A DNA stretch of 9,400 bases from Brevundimonas sp. UBA7635. GTDB taxonomy: Bacteria > Pseudomonadota > Alphaproteobacteria > Caulobacterales > Caulobacteraceae. Below the pieces are notes generated by a model that was not told where the DNA came from, did not search any database, and worked only from the letters and a program-made list of their open reading frames with translations. The position numbers and the translations under genes are program-made. The DNA lies in contig DLIT01000105.1 in the NCBI GenBank assembly GCA_002483865.1, positions 1 through 9,400 on the forward strand, given 5' to 3'. Below are positions 7,825 to 9,400 of this stretch, in pieces; positions within the stretch are counted from its first letter, which is position 1, and each line of letters starts with the position of its first letter.

Positions 7825-8418
7825 TCAGCTATCGACGATCGCCTGCAAAATATCGGCCATCCTGCGCGCCAGATCGCGCTTTTGTTCGTCGTCCAGCGAC
7901 GAGAAGCCCTCTGACAGTTCACGGCTGATCGCCATACCCATGATGATGCTGGCCGCCAGGCGGGCGCGGACCGGGGCATCCTCCCCGCTGAGCCATTGCG
8001 AAAGAGGGTCGAAGAATCGGCTATCGGACGTCCGCTGGACCACCTCCATCGCCTTGGCTGAACCGATCGAGCGCAGCAGGATCAGCAGGCCGCGGATCTT
8101 GACCCCGCTGCCTTCATCTCCACACGTCATGACTTCGTCATAGATGATCTCGCGCGCCAGACGTTCGCCAAAGTCCTGGCGCGGCCCATCCATCAGATCG
8201 CGCCCGTTCTTGCAGCTTTCCAGAACGGCGATGAACAGGTCTTCCTTGGAACCGAAATATCGGCTGATCAGGGCCGCATCGACCCCGACGTCACGAGCCA
8301 CGTCTCGCATGCCGACCTCGTCATAGCTGTCAGCGCAGAACCGCACACGCGCGGCCTCCAGAATGGCCTGCCGCGTCGCATTGGCATTGCGTGGGCGGGC
8401 GACATCACATGAGACCAA
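7825..8418 (-). CDS. TetR/AcrR-family transcriptional regulator
   Basis: One-component repressor-type DNA-binding protein of 197 residues. The N-terminal HTH domain covers about 15-62: TRQAILEAARVRF, then MRDVARDVGVDAALISRYFGSKEDLF (37-62), the classical TetR recognition-helix and YF-x-SKEDLF pattern. The all-helical C-terminal part is the ligand-binding and dimer domain; no ligand can be named. The start is probably TTG at 8416-8418: an in-frame stop lies at 8434-8436, no ATG or GTG lies in frame near the N-terminus, and CGGAG (8428-8432, minus strand) sits 9 nt upstream. The gene is divergent from an RND efflux adaptor with a 161-bp shared control region containing paired operator-like repeats. 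It therefore most likely represses the pump and itself. Confidence 0.93.
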   Translation of the reverse strand: MVSCDVARPRNANATRQAILEAARVRFCADSYDEVGMRDVARDVGVDAALISRYFGSKEDLFIAVLESCKNGRDLMDGPRQDFGERLAREIIYDEVMTCGDEGSGVKIRGLLILLRSIGSAKAMEVVQRTSDSRFFDPLSQWLSGEDAPVRARLAASIIMGMAISRELSEGFSSLDDEQKRDLARRMADILQAIVDS

Positions 8419-8427
8419 GACGAGACA

Positions 8428-8432
8428 CTCCG
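8428..8432 (-). promoter_or_regulatory. Shine-Dalgarno supporting the TTG start of tetR
   Basis: CGGAG on the minus strand, 9 nt before the TTG at 8418-8416. It is the only good ribosome binding site in the open frame, and the two nearby ATGs (minus strand, beginning 8410 and 8405) are out of frame. This fixes the start as TTG. Confidence 0.6.
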
Positions 8433-8447
8433 ATTAACCTGACAAGC

Positions 8448-8476
8448 AATATGGCTTTGTCATCAGGCGTTGACAA
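8448..8476 (-). promoter_or_regulatory. Candidate tetR promoter
   Basis: On the minus strand, TTGTCA (8476-8471, 5 of 6 to the -35 consensus) and CATATT (8453-8448, 4 of 6 to the -10 consensus) are separated by 17 nt. This gives a leader of roughly 20 nt before the TTG start. Operator-like repeat 1 overlaps the -35 and the spacer, which would give autorepression. Confidence 0.5.
8457..8476. promoter_or_regulatory. Operator-like inverted repeat 1 (putative TetR site)
   Basis: TTGTCA-N8-TGACAA, perfect 6-bp arms across 20 bp, a typical TetR operator size. It overlaps the candidate tetR promoter. A further TGACAA half-site lies at 8440-8445. Confidence 0.55.
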
Positions 8477-8494
8477 GGGCGGTAGAACAGATTT

Positions 8495-8514
8495 ATGTCA
8501 CCGCCCGTTGACTG
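8495..8514. promoter_or_regulatory. Operator-like inverted repeat 2 (putative TetR site)
   Basis: TGTCA (8496-8500), N8, TGACT (8509-8513): the same arrangement as repeat 1, displaced by exactly 38 bp. The two 18-bp cores match at 13 positions. It lies just upstream of the efflux-gene promoter. A GGGCGGT/ACCGCCC inverted repeat (8477-8483 and 8500-8506) overlaps the pair. Confidence 0.45.
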
Positions 8515-8527
8515 GGCGCTCCCCTCC

Positions 8528-8556
8528 CTGAATCCCGCGTCTGGCAGTTATATAAT
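8528..8556 (+). promoter_or_regulatory. Candidate promoter of the efflux adaptor gene
   Basis: A perfect -10 hexamer TATAAT (8551-8556) stands out in GC-rich DNA. The only matching -35 at 17 nt is weak: CTGAAT (8528-8533), 3 of 6. The predicted start of transcription is near 8563, giving a short leader that just includes the AGGAG ribosome binding site (8566-8570). A perfect TTGACA at 8470-8475 could belong to a second forward promoter, but no good -10 follows it. Confidence 0.6.
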
Positions 8557-8579
8557 GCTAATCCCAGGAGTTCGCGCCT

Positions 8580-9400
8580 ATGCGCACGGTTAAGATCGCG
8601 GCAGCATCCATCATGCTGGCAGCCGCCCTCCACGGCTGCTCGAACAGCGCTGAAGCGCCCGCCCAAGGTGCCCCGCCCGTCACCGTCGCTGCCCCCCTGT
8701 CACAACAGGTCGTGGATTGGGATGAGTTCACCGGCCGGTTTGAAGCGACCCGCAATGTCGATGTGCGCGCTCGCGTTGGCGGCTATATCCAATCGGTTCA
8801 CTTCAAGGACGGCGACTATGTTCGCCAGGGTCAGCTGCTGTTCAGCCTCGACCCGCGCCCTGCCCAGGCCGCCCTGGCGGCGGCTCGCGCCCAGCTTGCC
8901 CAGGCCCAGGCCCAGTCGGCGCTGGCCAAGCTTGACCTGGCCCGCGCCGAAACGCTTTTGGCTTCCCAGGCCGTGTCCCAGGCCGAATTCGATGCCCGCA
9001 AGGCTGCGGTCCAGACTGCCGAATCGGCCCTGGCTGCGGCCAATGCCGCGATCCGCGCCCGCTCGCTGGACGTGGAGTTCACCCGCGTGACGGCCCCGAT
9101 CTCCGGCCGCGTGTCCGACCGCCGCGTCGATCCGGGCAACCTGATCGGCGGTGGCTCTTCGGCGGGCGACGTCCTGACCACCATCGTCTCATCATCGCCG
9201 ATCTATTTCGTCTTTGACGGTTCGGAAGCCACGGCCCTGAAGTATCAGCGCCAGGCCGCCTCGGGTGCTGTGCCCATCAAGGTGCGTCTGCAGGACGAAG
9301 CCGAGTTCACCCACGAAGGCCGCCTGGACTTCACCGACAACGCCATTGATCCGGCCTCGGGCACCCTGCGCCTGCGCGCCGTCATTCCCAATGCCAGCGG
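8580..9400 (+). CDS. RND efflux periplasmic adaptor lipoprotein, MexE-like, 3' end outside the window
   Basis: Membrane-fusion subunit that links an inner-membrane RND pump to an outer-membrane channel. The 273 visible codons cover roughly the first two-thirds. A signal peptide ends in lipobox LHGC, so Cys20 is the likely lipidation site. DWDEFTGRFEA (47-57) resembles the MexE-type start of the mature protein. The first lipoyl half-motif is RVGGYIQSVHFKDGDYV (65-81). An Ala/Gln-rich coiled-coil hairpin runs about 92-162, then RVTAPISGRVSDRRVDPGNLI (169-189) is the second lipoyl half-motif and the beta-barrel domain begins near 205. The ATG has AGGAG 9 nt upstream. Divergent from tetR; the RND transporter and perhaps an outer-membrane factor are expected downstream. 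The substrate cannot be told from the sequence. Confidence 0.93.
   Translation, partial: MRTVKIAAASIMLAAALHGCSNSAEAPAQGAPPVTVAAPLSQQVVDWDEFTGRFEATRNVDVRARVGGYIQSVHFKDGDYVRQGQLLFSLDPRPAQAALAAARAQLAQAQAQSALAKLDLARAETLLASQAVSQAEFDARKAAVQTAESALAAANAAIRARSLDVEFTRVTAPISGRVSDRRVDPGNLIGGGSSAGDVLTTIVSSSPIYFVFDGSEATALKYQRQAASGAVPIKVRLQDEAEFTHEGRLDFTDNAIDPASGTLRLRAVIPNAS

Noticed and set aside
8477..8506. GGGCGGT / ACCGCCC inverted repeat as a terminator or riboswitch stem
   Set aside because: 7-bp arms, a 16-nt loop and no T tract; it lies in the divergent control region and is better read as part of the operator cluster or chance.
8668..9090. 140-codon plus-strand open frame within the efflux adaptor gene
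   Set aside because: It is in a different frame from the adaptor, whose lipobox, lipoyl and coiled-coil segments read continuously from 8580 to the window edge; the product is Arg/Pro/Ser-rich nonsense.
1..9400. Defence system, CRISPR array, prophage, insertion sequence or novel protein system
   Set aside because: No spaced repeats, transposase, integrase, tRNA or toxin-antitoxin-like genes were seen; every substantial gene belongs to a familiar family.

Overview
This GC-rich window looks like proteobacterial chromosome, most plausibly from an alphaproteobacterium (Caulobacterales such as Brevundimonas fit the codon use and protein style). That placement is an impression from the translated proteins, not the result of a search. 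Coding density is very high and no mobile element, RNA gene or CRISPR array was found.

Positions 1-7754 hold one compact, co-directional branched-chain amino acid cluster: ilvD (5' end outside the window), ilvC, ilvG, ilvM, leuC, leuD, leuB. Gaps are 2, 23 and 25 nt, and three junctions overlap (4, 1 and 4 nt), so it is almost certainly one transcript. Acetolactate synthase (IlvG+IlvM), ketol-acid reductoisomerase (IlvC) and dihydroxy-acid dehydratase (IlvD) make the 2-keto acids for isoleucine and valine. Isopropylmalate isomerase (LeuC+LeuD) and isopropylmalate dehydrogenase (LeuB) carry the valine-branch keto acid on towards leucine. leuA, ilvA and ilvE are not in the window. The acetolactate synthase looks like the enterobacterial type II enzyme, with a tiny single-ACT-domain small subunit.

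Positions 7755-7824 lie between the convergent leuB and tetR genes. They hold a near-perfect parS-like palindrome (15 of 16 positions of the ParB-site consensus), placed in the second copy of an imperfect 30-bp duplication, and then a symmetric, probably bidirectional, intrinsic terminator.

Positions 7825-9400 are a drug-efflux type module: a TetR-family regulator on the minus strand (TTG start), a 161-bp intergenic region with two copies of a TGTCA-N8-TGAC operator-like element and candidate promoters facing both ways, and the first 273 codons of a MexE-like RND periplasmic adaptor lipoprotein running off the right edge.

The enzymes are known families. The most interesting signal is the non-coding parS-like site behind leuB. 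No previously undescribed protein system was seen.
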